Source: Clostridiales bacterium (GTDB taxonomy: Bacteria > Bacillota > Clostridia > Lachnospirales > Lachnospiraceae). Taken from it: 40,881 bases of DNA. Location of the stretch: NCBI GenBank assembly GCA_015655075.1, contig JAATFT010000068.1, forward strand, positions 1 to 40,881, written 5' to 3'. The notes beneath the pieces are model-generated. The model searched no databases. It was not told the DNA's origin and saw only the letters and a program-made list of their open reading frames with translations. Positions 7,476 through 16,560 of the stretch are shown one piece after another (within the stretch, counting starts at the first letter, position 1; each line of letters opens with the position of its first letter). The translations under genes and the position numbers were made by a program.

Positions 7476-9527
7476 TCAATTCAACTCATACACTCTCGTT
7501 CCATATGGTTCCATTTCAATCCGACCGACCTCTTTCGTCCCTTCGTATAAGTTCACAAGGGATTGTTTTAACTCGATTGCAGCCGGTTTCTTCCCGTAAT
7601 TTAATACAAATAAAAACTTCCTGCCCGCTTTGCTTCTTACAGCAATTTCACATTCCTTTGGCAATTCCATTATATCCTTATAGGGGTTGGCAATATTAAG
7701 CTTTTCTAAGAAGACCGCAGCTGTTTCTTCCGTAAATACTCCGCCAAAATAATAAACTCTGCCTTTCCCAAAAGAATTCTCAATCAGTCCCGGGCAGCCT
7801 GCATAATAATTGGATATATAAGTTCCAAGTATCTTGGCATTTTCCCCCAGAGGCTGCAAGAGATCATTGAAAACGGCCGCTTCCACCTTCGTCCCTTCCC
7901 AATCGAGATATACCCTTCCGTCATCCGGTGCAACAAAGGAATACTCCGTAACATCCACTCCCGCCAGGGGCTGTAACAGGCCGGGCAGTTTTAACATGAC
8001 ACACTTACCGGTTTCGTCTTTATATCCGGTACGGCAGCCAAGCACCAGGCATCCGCCGGAAGCTACGTATCTTTCCAATAACTTCACCTTCTGCTCTGTC
8101 ATAATAACTGCATGGGGGTAAAATAGCACCGGATATTTTATTAGTTCTTCTGCCGTAGTATTTTCCCTTAAATAGATATAATCCATGGGAGTATGGGTAA
8201 GCTGGGCTGCTTTAAATATACTTTCCTGGCTTAATTTATCCACTCTTTCATGCCACGCGTCCAGCTGCGCGTCCCAGATATTATCGTAATCCTTTATTAC
8301 CCCGAAGGCTGCTTCATAGGCCGTTCCTGCCGCCCCTGACAGTTTTTTCATCTTCCGGTCAATCTCCTTTACCTCCCGCAGGCGTCTGTTATCACGGCCG
8401 GAATAATCCAAAATACCGTGCCAGTAGATTTCCGTTCCCATGGTGCAGGTTCTCCACCTGAAATAACTGACAAAATCCGCACCGTGCGCAACGCTTTGCA
8501 GGGTCCAGAGGGTTATCTGCCCCGGTCTTGGGGCAGGTGCTTCCATAGCGGTATTCCATCCGTTTGCACCGGACTGCTGTTCCATAATGCCAAAGATTGG
8601 GGAAATCCCACGGACTTCCGTTAAATTCCTGCTCCACTTTCTGTCATTTAAATCCGTTGAATGTTCCGGGTCCGTTCCCAGACAGTAAGCAAAATTCGGA
8701 TAGGAATCATACATAATAAAGTCTAAGCTCTCTTCCGTCATCCTGTGATTATCCAGATTGGAAAATAAACCGTTGGTGGTGACAAAATCTCCTTTTTTCA
8801 TATATTTCCGGATAATGTCACTCTGCATCTTTGCAAACCGACAGGCGCTGTCTGAAATAAACCGTGTATAGTCCAGCACTTCATGGGGATTGGTTGCATT
8901 GCTTACGGTGGGTCTCGGTACATATATTTCTTCCCAGGCCGTATATGTCTGGTTCCAGAATGTTGTCCCCCATGCGGCATTTAAAGCCTTAAGAGTCTGA
9001 TATTTATTCTTTAAAAACTCACGGAAAGCTAAGGTATCGCTTTCGGAATAAAACTCATTCTTCTCACAGTTTAGTTCATTGTCTATCTGCCAGCCGATAA
9101 TACTTGGATGGGGACCGTAATGTTTAGCTATTTTCTCCACCACTCTTTTCGATAATTCCTGGTAAACCTTTGAATTATAGTTATAATGCCTTCTGGCTCC
9201 ATGGCAGTACAGGACGCCGTCCATGGCAGCATTTAATACCTCCGGATACTTATTGGTAAGCCAGGCGGGAGGTGTGGCCGTAGGTGTCCCAAAAATGACT
9301 TTCATCCCTGTCTCTTTTGCAACTTCTAAAAATTCATCAAAGAAATCAAAGGTAAAGATACCTTCCGTAAGTTCGAATTTGCTCCAGGCAAATTCTGCAA
9401 TCCGAATGGTTTCTATGCCATTCTCAAGCATCCGAAGCAAATCTTCCCGCCATAAAATTTTATCCCAATGTTCGGGGTAATAACAGGTACCCAAAGATAA
9501 TCTGTCTGCTGCTAATGATTTGTTCAT
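7476..9527 (-). CDS. GH42 beta-galactosidase
   Basis: The 683-residue protein is a full-length GH42 enzyme: a TIM barrel at about 1-390, a trimerisation domain at about 400-600 and a small C-terminal beta domain. The acid/base glutamate is E151 in QIDNELN and the nucleophile is E316 in FGIMEQQSG. There is no signal peptide, so it hydrolyses beta-galactosides or galacto-oligosaccharides inside the cell, after uptake by the ABC transporter encoded just upstream. The 289-base gap to the permease gene contains hairpins, so its expression may be tuned separately. Only a weak ribosome site precedes the ATG. Confidence 0.93.
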   Translation of the reverse strand: MNKSLAADRLSLGTCYYPEHWDKILWREDLLRMLENGIETIRIAEFAWSKFELTEGIFTFDFFDEFLEVAKETGMKVIFGTPTATPPAWLTNKYPEVLNAAMDGVLYCHGARRHYNYNSKVYQELSKRVVEKIAKHYGPHPSIIGWQIDNELNCEKNEFYSESDTLAFREFLKNKYQTLKALNAAWGTTFWNQTYTAWEEIYVPRPTVSNATNPHEVLDYTRFISDSACRFAKMQSDIIRKYMKKGDFVTTNGLFSNLDNHRMTEESLDFIMYDSYPNFAYCLGTDPEHSTDLNDRKWSRNLTEVRGISPIFGIMEQQSGANGWNTAMEAPAPRPGQITLWTLQSVAHGADFVSYFRWRTCTMGTEIYWHGILDYSGRDNRRLREVKEIDRKMKKLSGAAGTAYEAAFGVIKDYDNIWDAQLDAWHERVDKLSQESIFKAAQLTHTPMDYIYLRENTTAEELIKYPVLFYPHAVIMTEQKVKLLERYVASGGCLVLGCRTGYKDETGKCVMLKLPGLLQPLAGVDVTEYSFVAPDDGRVYLDWEGTKVEAAVFNDLLQPLGENAKILGTYISNYYAGCPGLIENSFGKGRVYYFGGVFTEETAAVFLEKLNIANPYKDIMELPKECEIAVRSKAGRKFLFVLNYGKKPAAIELKQSLVNLYEGTKEVGRIEMEPYGTRVYELN

Positions 9528-9543
9528 ATTTTACACCCAATGC

Positions 9544-9608
9544 ATATCGCAGACCCGTCTGCGATATTGCCACAAATAAAAAGGAGTGAAAGAATCACTT
9601 TGTGGCAA
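9544..9608. promoter_or_regulatory. Two adjacent stem-loops between permease and GH42 genes
   Basis: ATATCGCAGA (9544-9553) pairs perfectly with 9558-9567 across a 4-base loop. Immediately next, TTGCCACAAA (9567-9576) pairs with TTTGTGGCAA (9599-9608), with an inner AGTGA/TCACT stem. No T-run follows on the minus strand. In the operon mRNA these would lie in the GH42 5' leader and could act as operator, processing site or stability element. The rest of 9609-9816 shows no gene. Confidence 0.5.
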
Positions 9609-9816
9609 CCTTTCATAATCTAAATTTTCTTTCACTCTTTACTCCAAGCCGCATGCCCTGCACGCATAAATATAAAGCGGGACCATACTTTTCCTATTCT
9701 TAATCTGTGTATTCACATATCACACCTGCATCTTATTTTTACTGGTATTTCATATGCTGATTCCAAATACTTCCCGTTCTTTATCATCTGTAGTTTCAAT
9801 TTTTTTATGGATTATA

Positions 9817-10701
9817 CTATTCTTTTATCGCACCTGCCGTCAGTCCGGACATAAAGAACTTGGAGGCACACAGAAATGCAATTAATAACGGCAGTACCGC
9901 ACAGGTACTGGCAAGCATCATGGCGCCGTAATCCGTTCCCCGGTCGCTGACCATGGTTTTCAGCAGCAGCGGCAAGGTCTGCAGTTCGGCTTTCCGCAGT
10001 ATCATTAACGGCTGCATAAAGTCATTCCATACATTTACGAACTGCATAATTCCCAAAGAGGCATATGCCGGCAGTAATATGGGTGCAATAACGCGGAAAA
10101 AAATGGTCCATTCGCTGCAGCCGTCAATTCTCGCCGCTTCCACCAGGGAAGCCGGTACATTATTCTGACAGTACTGCCGCATCCAGAAGATACCGAAGGC
10201 ATTGGCGCAGCCAGGAATAATGAGGGCCTTAAAATCATTGATCCATCCAAACCTGGACATCATGATAAACCAGGGAATGATTCCGGCCGTCCAGGGAATC
10301 ATCATGGTTGCCAAAAGAATGGCAAACAGCTTCTTTCTTCCGGGGAAATCATACACGGCAAAGGCATACCCGCCCATGGAACAGAACAATAAAACCAGTA
10401 CCGTATAGGATATGGTAATAATACAGCTGTTTAAAAATGCACGGGGAATATTAACCGCTGCCAGCATATTTTTAAAGTTCCCGGCTAAATTCCGGCCAAA
10501 CCATACGGCAGGCGGAAAGGAATAAATCTCATTGGTCGTATGGGTTGACATAACAAACATCATGTAAAAAGGAACCAGCATAATGAATGCAATAAAGCCC
10601 AATATAACATACATGGAAAATTTTTTCCCGCCGGGGCTAATCCTGGCTATTACAATTAATACTATAGCAGTAATTAAAATCAGTATCAATAAGGTAGTCA
10701 T
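9817..10701 (-). CDS. Sugar ABC transporter permease, MalG-like (CUT1)
   Basis: The 294-residue protein has six predicted membrane helices and the EAA loop EAARIDGCSEWTIFFRVIAP that docks to the ATPase. It is the second of two inner-membrane subunits. Its ATG overlaps the stop of the upstream permease by four bases (ATGA), showing translational coupling. No ATPase gene is present here, which is normal for CUT1 systems that share an MsmK-type ATPase encoded elsewhere. The substrate is probably a galactoside, judged from the GH42 gene downstream. Confidence 0.93.
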   Translation of the reverse strand: MTTLLILILITAIVLIVIARISPGGKKFSMYVILGFIAFIMLVPFYMMFVMSTHTTNEIYSFPPAVWFGRNLAGNFKNMLAAVNIPRAFLNSCIITISYTVLVLLFCSMGGYAFAVYDFPGRKKLFAILLATMMIPWTAGIIPWFIMMSRFGWINDFKALIIPGCANAFGIFWMRQYCQNNVPASLVEAARIDGCSEWTIFFRVIAPILLPAYASLGIMQFVNVWNDFMQPLMILRKAELQTLPLLLKTMVSDRGTDYGAMMLASTCAVLPLLIAFLCASKFFMSGLTAGAIKE

Positions 10702-11645
10702 TTATTTTCCCCCCTTTTTGCCGTTTCCTTTTCTCCCGTTATCCTATAGACTGCCAGGGAAATCACTATGATCATCATAGTTATTACGTAGGCAACCGCC
10801 GACGCGTACCCATATGCAGTCCCTCCTTGAGGTGCTTTATTTAATAAGTACATCATCAGAGTCAGTCCGCCGTTGTTCTGGCCGCCGGTCCAACTGGAAT
10901 TGGTTAATATAAAAGGTTCCGTAAACAGGTTAAACATACCGATACTGGATTGAATAACGGTAAATACAATAATGGGCTTTAACAGCGGAATGGAAATATT
11001 AAATAAAACCCTTATATGACCGGCACCGTCAATTTTGGCAGCCTCATAAATATCATTGCTGATTCCCTGCATGCCCGCCAGATAGATTACCATATTCCAG
11101 CCAATCCATTTCCATGCAAACATTACGATCACCGCAACCTTGATAAGGGAACCGTTTCCGCCCAGCCAGTTAACGGCCTCTTCTCCAAAGAAACTTAACA
11201 GGTAGTTAATTAATCCATAATTATTTCCGAACAGGTTCTGGAATATAATTGTGATTGCCACGGAGCTGGTAACCATGGGCATGAAATAAATAGTTTTAAA
11301 AATATTCTCACCTTTTACAATTTTGGAATTCAATACATAGGCCAGTGCCAGTCCGCCAAGCAGAATCGGTATATGGGCTGTAATTCCAATAATTAAAGTA
11401 TTGCCAAGAGCTTTCCAAAACAGGATATCCTGAAATAAATTAAGATAATTTTCCAGGCCGATAAAATGCATGCCGGACAAACCGTCCCACCTGAAAAAGC
11501 TGATATAAAAGCCGGCTGCTATGGGAAATATGCCAAAAATCACAAACAGGATGTAAAACGGTGCAATGTATGCATAGGCAACTTTATATCGTTTCATCTC
11601 CGACCACAAATTATTTTTCGTCCTAACTGTTTTTACTTTTGCCAT
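10698..11645 (-). CDS. Sugar ABC transporter permease, MalF/UgpA-like (CUT1)
   Basis: The 315-residue protein has an N-terminal cytoplasmic stretch, six membrane helices and the EAA motif YEAAKIDGAGHIRVLFNISI. AGGAGG lies at normal spacing before the ATG. It starts 21 bases after the stop of the binding-protein gene and overlaps the next permease by four bases, so the three transporter genes are one operon. It forms the heterodimeric channel with the MalG-like partner. Confidence 0.93.
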   Translation of the reverse strand: MAKVKTVRTKNNLWSEMKRYKVAYAYIAPFYILFVIFGIFPIAAGFYISFFRWDGLSGMHFIGLENYLNLFQDILFWKALGNTLIIGITAHIPILLGGLALAYVLNSKIVKGENIFKTIYFMPMVTSSVAITIIFQNLFGNNYGLINYLLSFFGEEAVNWLGGNGSLIKVAVIVMFAWKWIGWNMVIYLAGMQGISNDIYEAAKIDGAGHIRVLFNISIPLLKPIIVFTVIQSSIGMFNLFTEPFILTNSSWTGGQNNGGLTLMMYLLNKAPQGGTAYGYASAVAYVITMMIIVISLAVYRITGEKETAKRGENK

Positions 11646-11666
11646 AGGATTTCTCCTCCTTAGATC

Positions 11667-13028
11667 TTATTTATCCCAAAGGCCGGCATCTTTAAGTAAC
11701 TGAATCTGCTGCTGTTTTACTTCAGCCGTTGCCGTTTCAATATCGGAGGCAACCAGGTCACGGATTTCTTCTGCGCTAAGTCCCTGTTCCAAACCTGCAT
11801 TGACGGAACTATAGATACATCCTTCCGCCGTTGTGTCCATCATGGTTGTATTTACCGGCTGCAATTCACTTGCAATATCAGCCCAGAGTGCCTTGGTTTT
11901 TTCACCGCCGAAATAAGGATCTTCTGCTTCATAAATTTCCTTATCCTCCCATGCCGGTTTATATGCCGGATAATAATCTACAGCCTGGAACATAGCATTC
12001 TGGCCTTTTTCAGTTGCCAGCATATATTTTACAAATGCCCAGGCTGCCTCTTTATTTTCACTTTGTTCCGGAATAACTAAGAAGGAGCCGCCCCAGTTGG
12101 AACTTTTAACACCGCCGGGTAAGGTTGTAACCGCCCAATGTCCCGCACCTTCAGGGTCAATATCCGTCTTTAAAAATCCGCCGAACCAGGCACCGGTAAA
12201 TACGGAAGCACAGGTGCCGGCCGCATATCCTGCATAGGCTTCACTGCTCCACATATCAACATTCATATCCCACTGGTTCTGTCTCACTTTAATCACTGCG
12301 TTAAGGCAGTCAATATCCCCTTCCCGTTCTATGACAAGATTTAAGTCCTCATCATAGTAATCGCGGTTGCAGAATAATTCGAAATAGAGATAGGAGGCAT
12401 CCGGCAGCAGCCATCTCTTGCCGGGAATGCTGACAGCTTCCGCAGCCTTTAATACTCCGTCCCAGGTACTCATAAGCTCGGCTACTTCCTCGGGGTCCGT
12501 GGGAAGACCGGCTTCTTTAAATACATCGGTGCGGTAGAAATAACTGCATGGCCCGATGTCCCAGGGAATTGCCACTAATCTGCTCCCGTCGGCGGAATAT
12601 GCCTGATTCCATTTATAAGCAACGAAATCGTCTTTTAAATCACCTGCATTATAAGGCTCCTCCAAAAGATTGGTCAATGCGGACGAATCCCTGTATTGGG
12701 CTATGTATGCACCCTCCACCATTGCCACGTCCGGCGCGTCGGAGCCTGCTGCAAGAGCAGTCTGCAATGCCTGATGATGACTGGTCGTATCGGTAAACTG
12801 CAATTCAACTTCAATGTCGGGATATTCTTCATGAAAACCTGTCATAGCCGCATTAAATGCGTCATCACCGGAAGGCCACCCTCCTACCGTTATTTTACCG
12901 GATACAGCCCCCTCTTTTGTACCACCGGTTTTTTCCTTGACTGAACTATTGCATGCTGTTAAAGATGAGGTAATTAATAATACGGTTAAAATTAGCGCAA
13001 GCATTTTTGTCAAATTAATTTTTTTCAT
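11667..13028 (-). CDS. Extracellular sugar-binding lipoprotein (SBP family 1)
   Basis: The 453-residue protein begins with a lipoprotein signal peptide: positively charged start, hydrophobic core and lipobox LTAC with C26 as the lipidated cysteine. The mature part is a two-lobe periplasmic-binding fold of the MalE/UgpB type. It captures a sugar outside the membrane and delivers it to the two permeases encoded downstream. TAGGAG precedes the ATG. It is the first structural gene after the LacI regulator. Substrate identity cannot be read from sequence; GH42 suggests galactosides. Confidence 0.92.
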   Translation of the reverse strand: MKKINLTKMLALILTVLLITSSLTACNSSVKEKTGGTKEGAVSGKITVGGWPSGDDAFNAAMTGFHEEYPDIEVELQFTDTTSHHQALQTALAAGSDAPDVAMVEGAYIAQYRDSSALTNLLEEPYNAGDLKDDFVAYKWNQAYSADGSRLVAIPWDIGPCSYFYRTDVFKEAGLPTDPEEVAELMSTWDGVLKAAEAVSIPGKRWLLPDASYLYFELFCNRDYYDEDLNLVIEREGDIDCLNAVIKVRQNQWDMNVDMWSSEAYAGYAAGTCASVFTGAWFGGFLKTDIDPEGAGHWAVTTLPGGVKSSNWGGSFLVIPEQSENKEAAWAFVKYMLATEKGQNAMFQAVDYYPAYKPAWEDKEIYEAEDPYFGGEKTKALWADIASELQPVNTTMMDTTAEGCIYSSVNAGLEQGLSAEEIRDLVASDIETATAEVKQQQIQLLKDAGLWDK

Positions 13029-13281
13029 AACTGACTCCTATCTGCCCTTTACTTAGGGCGTACAAATCAGGAGGCGCAAAGGTAACCTTATTTACCTGCA
13101 ACCTGCATCCATCCTTTTGTTATTAGGTTCTTATACCTACACATGCAGCGCTGCCCTGAATCAGGAGGAATAACTCCCACGGCATATCACAGCTTCCTGC
13201 AGATGTGATACTGTCCGGCATAAGGCATCCGTTCTTAATGCCGTTGCTTATATCAGGGGATTAGATCACAGCTGATTCATA
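13029..13281 (-). other. Hairpin-rich leader/operator region of the sugar operon
   Basis: The 253 bases between the LacI stop and the binding-protein start hold no credible gene. Short inverted repeats are dense: ATATCACA/TGTGATAC at 13184-13191 and 13204-13211, GCCCT/AGGGC at 13044-13059, and a GGTTAC-type hairpin near 13082-13098. The operon promoter and a LacI-type operator should lie here, but I could not fix a confident -35/-10 pair. No known riboswitch pattern was recognised. Confidence 0.4.
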
Positions 13282-14349
13282 CTAATTTATCCTGATATTT
13301 TTTACACTTTCTCCCTCCATGATTTTTACGGGCAGGTGAATCACACGTTTCACTTTTTTCCCCTCCAGTATATCCAGTAATAATTCTGCACATTTTGCCC
13401 CCTGCCTTTTGGCAGACAAATCCACTGTGGTCATTAGCGGAGAAGTATATTTTCTGGCAAAAGTACCGTCAAAACCCATAACGGATATATCCTCCGGCAC
13501 CCTGATCCCCATTCTTCTAAATTGGTTGCTGACTCCAAATGCAAATACATCGTTAAAACAAAGGACTGCCGTTGCATCTAATTTTCGTTCTATAAACAAC
13601 TGGGCTGCCACTTCCCCTTTGCCATAGAAGCTTTCTTCCACAGTGAAGGTATCACCGATTTGTTCTTCTTTAAATCTCAAAAGGCGCTCATCATCACCCA
13701 TATCTTTTTTATGGATTCCCAATACATAATTTTTAATTTTACCTTTCAATACCGGTTTTAATTCTTCAAGATAGCCGTACATTCTGGCATTAACCGAATT
13801 ATACTCATAGGGCATACCAAATGCAATTTTCTTATGGCCATTGTCCCTTAAATACTGAATCGCTATCTTCGTTGCTTTATACATATCAATTTCAACCCTG
13901 GGTGCGGCTTTGGAAAAACAAACCGGATTGCCATAACTTGCAGTCACTACCGGCAGAAAATAATTCTTTCCTGCGGAATCCAGATACCATTGTGCCGCAT
14001 TTTCATTCGGCATAATAATTCCGTCAATCATGGTTTCCTTAATGCTGTCAAAATCCAGGGAACCATTAATCATAACCATATAGCCCCGTTTTTTTGCCGT
14101 TTCCATCATGCCCTGATACATCTCAATATTGAAAGAGTTCTGTAAATCTTTACAATAGAATAAAATTTGCTTTGTTCTTCTTTTCTGTAAGGACATAGCC
14201 ACCGGATGGGGATAATATCCTAACTCTTCTGCAATTCCAAGTATTGCATTTTTTTTGTCTTTGTCAACATATCCACTATTGTTCAGCGCCCTGGAAACCA
14301 CTGAGACAGATACTCCGGCCCGGTTTGCAATATCTTTCCGTGTAGCCAT
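13282..14349 (-). CDS. LacI-family transcriptional regulator
   Basis: The 355-residue protein has the LacI helix-turn-helix at residues 2-25 (RKDIANRAGVSVSVVSRALN), the hinge helix region ending near residue 60, and a periplasmic-binding-like effector domain with the usual VMGFDGTFARKYTSPLMTTV near the end. AGGAGG precedes the ATG. It lies immediately upstream of, and in the same orientation as, the sugar transporter and GH42 genes, so it most likely represses them until the sugar or its breakdown product is present. Confidence 0.94.
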   Translation of the reverse strand: MATRKDIANRAGVSVSVVSRALNNSGYVDKDKKNAILGIAEELGYYPHPVAMSLQKRRTKQILFYCKDLQNSFNIEMYQGMMETAKKRGYMVMINGSLDFDSIKETMIDGIIMPNENAAQWYLDSAGKNYFLPVVTASYGNPVCFSKAAPRVEIDMYKATKIAIQYLRDNGHKKIAFGMPYEYNSVNARMYGYLEELKPVLKGKIKNYVLGIHKKDMGDDERLLRFKEEQIGDTFTVEESFYGKGEVAAQLFIERKLDATAVLCFNDVFAFGVSNQFRRMGIRVPEDISVMGFDGTFARKYTSPLMTTVDLSAKRQGAKCAELLLDILEGKKVKRVIHLPVKIMEGESVKNIRIN

Positions 14350-14581
14350 ATTTCCTCCTAATACTACTTAAATATGCCTTCTGTTAAACCATAGACATAT
14401 TGACTATAAAATGCGTATTTCTTTATTAATATTGTAGCAACTGATGTCTATTATGATTTTATATTAATACATTCCATCAATATGTGCAATTATCTTATAT
14501 GTGGTCCCGCGTCCATGTGTGAAATTGTACATTTTAGTATCATTTTGGCTTCATGGGTATATTTAGGCAAAATTTAAAAAG

Positions 14582-14609
14582 GTTATGCAAGGCCCAGGCT
14601 TTGCATAAC
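14582..14609. repeat. Stem-loop with 12-bp arms in the LacI/Big_2 spacer
   Basis: GTTATGCAAGGC (14582-14593) pairs with GCTTTGCATAAC (14598-14609) with one mismatch and a 4-base loop. No T-run follows on either strand, so it is not a clear terminator; it may be an operator. The remaining sequence of 14350-14657 is AT-rich and shows no gene. Confidence 0.45.
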
Positions 14610-14657
14610 ACATTTGATATAGCTTGAAACATAGTTTGAAATTCCGGCATTAAATCA

Positions 14658-14686
14658 TTTACATTTCCTGGTTTTTATGGTAAACT
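14658..14686 (+). promoter_or_regulatory. Extended -10 promoter for the Big_2 protein gene
   Basis: TTTACA (14658-14663), a 17-base spacer, then TAAACT (14681-14686) preceded by TGG, forming an extended -10. It lies about 70 bases before the start codon at 14755 in the right orientation. Confidence 0.5.
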
Positions 14687-14754
14687 GAAACAAAGTTTGC
14701 TGACAGCAGGACACCCTGCATTTATTCCTCACATTCAATGAATGGAGGATTCTC

Positions 14755-15762
14755 ATGTCACACATAAAAAAAATTATCTTATCAGTCTTGTTATGTATCC
14801 CTTTATTAAGTTTATCCATACCAAGCCAGGCAGTACCTGCCCTGTCATCTGTTTCCATTCCTTTTATCATACTTTCTCAATATAAAGCAACTGCCGATAT
14901 TGGGGATAAAATTTACCTGTTGGCTGTTACTTCTACCGGAAAACCTGCAACCTGGAAAAGCAGTAATTCAAAGACAGCTTCCGTAAATACCTACGGAATA
15001 GTAACTGCCAAAAAAGCCGGTTTAGCCATAATTACTGCCAAAATAAAAAATGCTGAGGCTTCCTGTTATATCGCCATAAATAAAACTAAAATAACCTTAA
15101 GCCTAAACAACGCATCTATCGAACACGGTGAGAAACTAAAACTCACTGCTGTTACCTCCAATGACTCTGAAGTTACCTGGAAAAGCAGTAAGAAAAGTGT
15201 CGCAACAATTGACGAGTATGGAACCGTAACCGGTATAAAACCCGGCGAGACTGTCATAACTGCCAAGGCGGACGGCAGCACTGCAACCTGTGCTCTAAAG
15301 GTGAAACCCCCTGTCATAAAATTAAGCAGAACTTCCGTTAAATTATACCGCGGCCAGACAGTAAAAATTACTGCCGCTGTATCGTCAAAGATAAATCCCG
15401 CCTGGAAAACGAATAAGAAAAGTATAGCCACTGTGGATAAAAACGGAACCGTCACGGCTGTAAAAAACGGAACGGCCACCATTACCGCCACTGTTGACGG
15501 TGTTTATAAAACCTGTGAAGTTATTGTACAGAAACCGGATATAAAATTAAGCTCTGTGGAGCTTTCCTTAAAAAAGGGAACGAGCACTACGATCACCGCA
15601 TATGTTTCTTCTGATAATCTCCCGGTCTGGGCAACCAGCAATCCCAATATTGTATCCATAAATTCCAAAGGAAAAGTCACAGCGCTGAAAAAAGGTACCG
15701 CCTATATCTATGCCAGCGAAGACGGAACTAAGGCGAGGTGTACAGTTAAAGTAACCGAATAA
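14755..15762 (+). CDS. Secreted protein of four tandem Ig-like (Big_2) domains
   Basis: The 335-residue protein begins with a Sec signal peptide (KKIILSVLLCIPLLSLSI, cleavage likely after SQA near residue 26). About four Big_2 repeats of 75 residues follow, each with a WKSSN/WKTNK-type strand, an ATVDKNGTVTA-type turn and a closing G..ITA strand. There is no LPXTG, membrane tail or catalytic domain, so it would be released or held non-covalently at the wall. Big_2 repeats usually serve as adhesive or spacer modules in larger surface proteins; a stand-alone set is unusual. GGAGG lies eight bases before the ATG. Function is unknown. Confidence 0.88.
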   Translation: MSHIKKIILSVLLCIPLLSLSIPSQAVPALSSVSIPFIILSQYKATADIGDKIYLLAVTSTGKPATWKSSNSKTASVNTYGIVTAKKAGLAIITAKIKNAEASCYIAINKTKITLSLNNASIEHGEKLKLTAVTSNDSEVTWKSSKKSVATIDEYGTVTGIKPGETVITAKADGSTATCALKVKPPVIKLSRTSVKLYRGQTVKITAAVSSKINPAWKTNKKSIATVDKNGTVTAVKNGTATITATVDGVYKTCEVIVQKPDIKLSSVELSLKKGTSTTITAYVSSDNLPVWATSNPNIVSINSKGKVTALKKGTAYIYASEDGTKARCTVKVTE

Positions 15763-15845
15763 CTTTTTTGTGAGGAATAAATGCAGCAAACTTTTATAAC
15801 CGCTACAGCCCGCTTCCTTTTAAGCCTGCCGCACCTATAACATTT

Positions 15846-16520
15846 TCAAAGTTTATGATATTTATACTGAGGTCTGCCTACTTTACCGTATTCCGCCAGC
15901 TTTTCCACTTTATCTTCTTTTTCCATATACTCCAGATATCTTCGGACCGTTACTCTTGCAATTCCCAACTTTTCTGCTAAATTTTCCGCCGTAAACTCCT
16001 CATAATTCCTTTTTTCAATTTCATCCCATATTAATCTATAGGTATATTTATTCAGTCCTTTCTCAAATTCATCCTCATTTTGTAAAGCAGCGGAACAGGA
16101 TATAAGCCTGTCTAATTCATTTTGTTCCATTACTTCATATTTTTCAAATTGATAATACCTGTTTTTAAATTGTAAAAGGGCTTCTTTAAATCTTTCAAAA
16201 CTAAACGGCTTTATCAGGTAATCCACGGCCCCATACCGCAAGGCTTCCTGGATTCTTTCCATGGATTTATCCGCCGTAATTAATATAATATCTATGCCTA
16301 TTGCCTGTCTCCTGATCCATTTTAGAAAATCAATCCCGTTTTCTTTCGGAAGATATACGTCAAGTAAAATTAAATCCGGTTTTTTAAGAGTTACATATTT
16401 TTTGGCATCCTCCAGATTAGAAACTGCCTGAAACAAATTAAAGCCTTCAACCCTTTTTAAGAATTTTGAATTTATTTCCCTTACCATAGGATCATCCTCG
16501 ACAATCATTACTTCAATCAA
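15846..16520 (-). CDS. CitB/DcuR-type response regulator
   Basis: The 224-residue protein has a receiver domain with acidic pocket D9/D10, phospho-acceptor D54 (LILLDVYLP) and the conserved lysine in YLIKPF. The C-terminal half holds the winged HTH typical of CitB-family regulators (LAEKLGIARVTVRRYLEYME). TTG 16520 is preferred because GGGAG lies eight bases upstream; the GTG at 16529 overlaps that site. It is 40 bases after the sensor kinase gene and forms its pair. Family members respond to citrate, malate or fumarate and activate transport and degradation genes, here most likely the permease and malic enzyme genes upstream. Confidence 0.9.
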   Translation of the reverse strand: MIEVMIVEDDPMVREINSKFLKRVEGFNLFQAVSNLEDAKKYVTLKKPDLILLDVYLPKENGIDFLKWIRRQAIGIDIILITADKSMERIQEALRYGAVDYLIKPFSFERFKEALLQFKNRYYQFEKYEVMEQNELDRLISCSAALQNEDEFEKGLNKYTYRLIWDEIEKRNYEEFTAENLAEKLGIARVTVRRYLEYMEKEDKVEKLAEYGKVGRPQYKYHKL

Positions 16521-16560
16521 ATTTGTCACTCCCTATATGTGATATTTGCAATCCGCTCCG

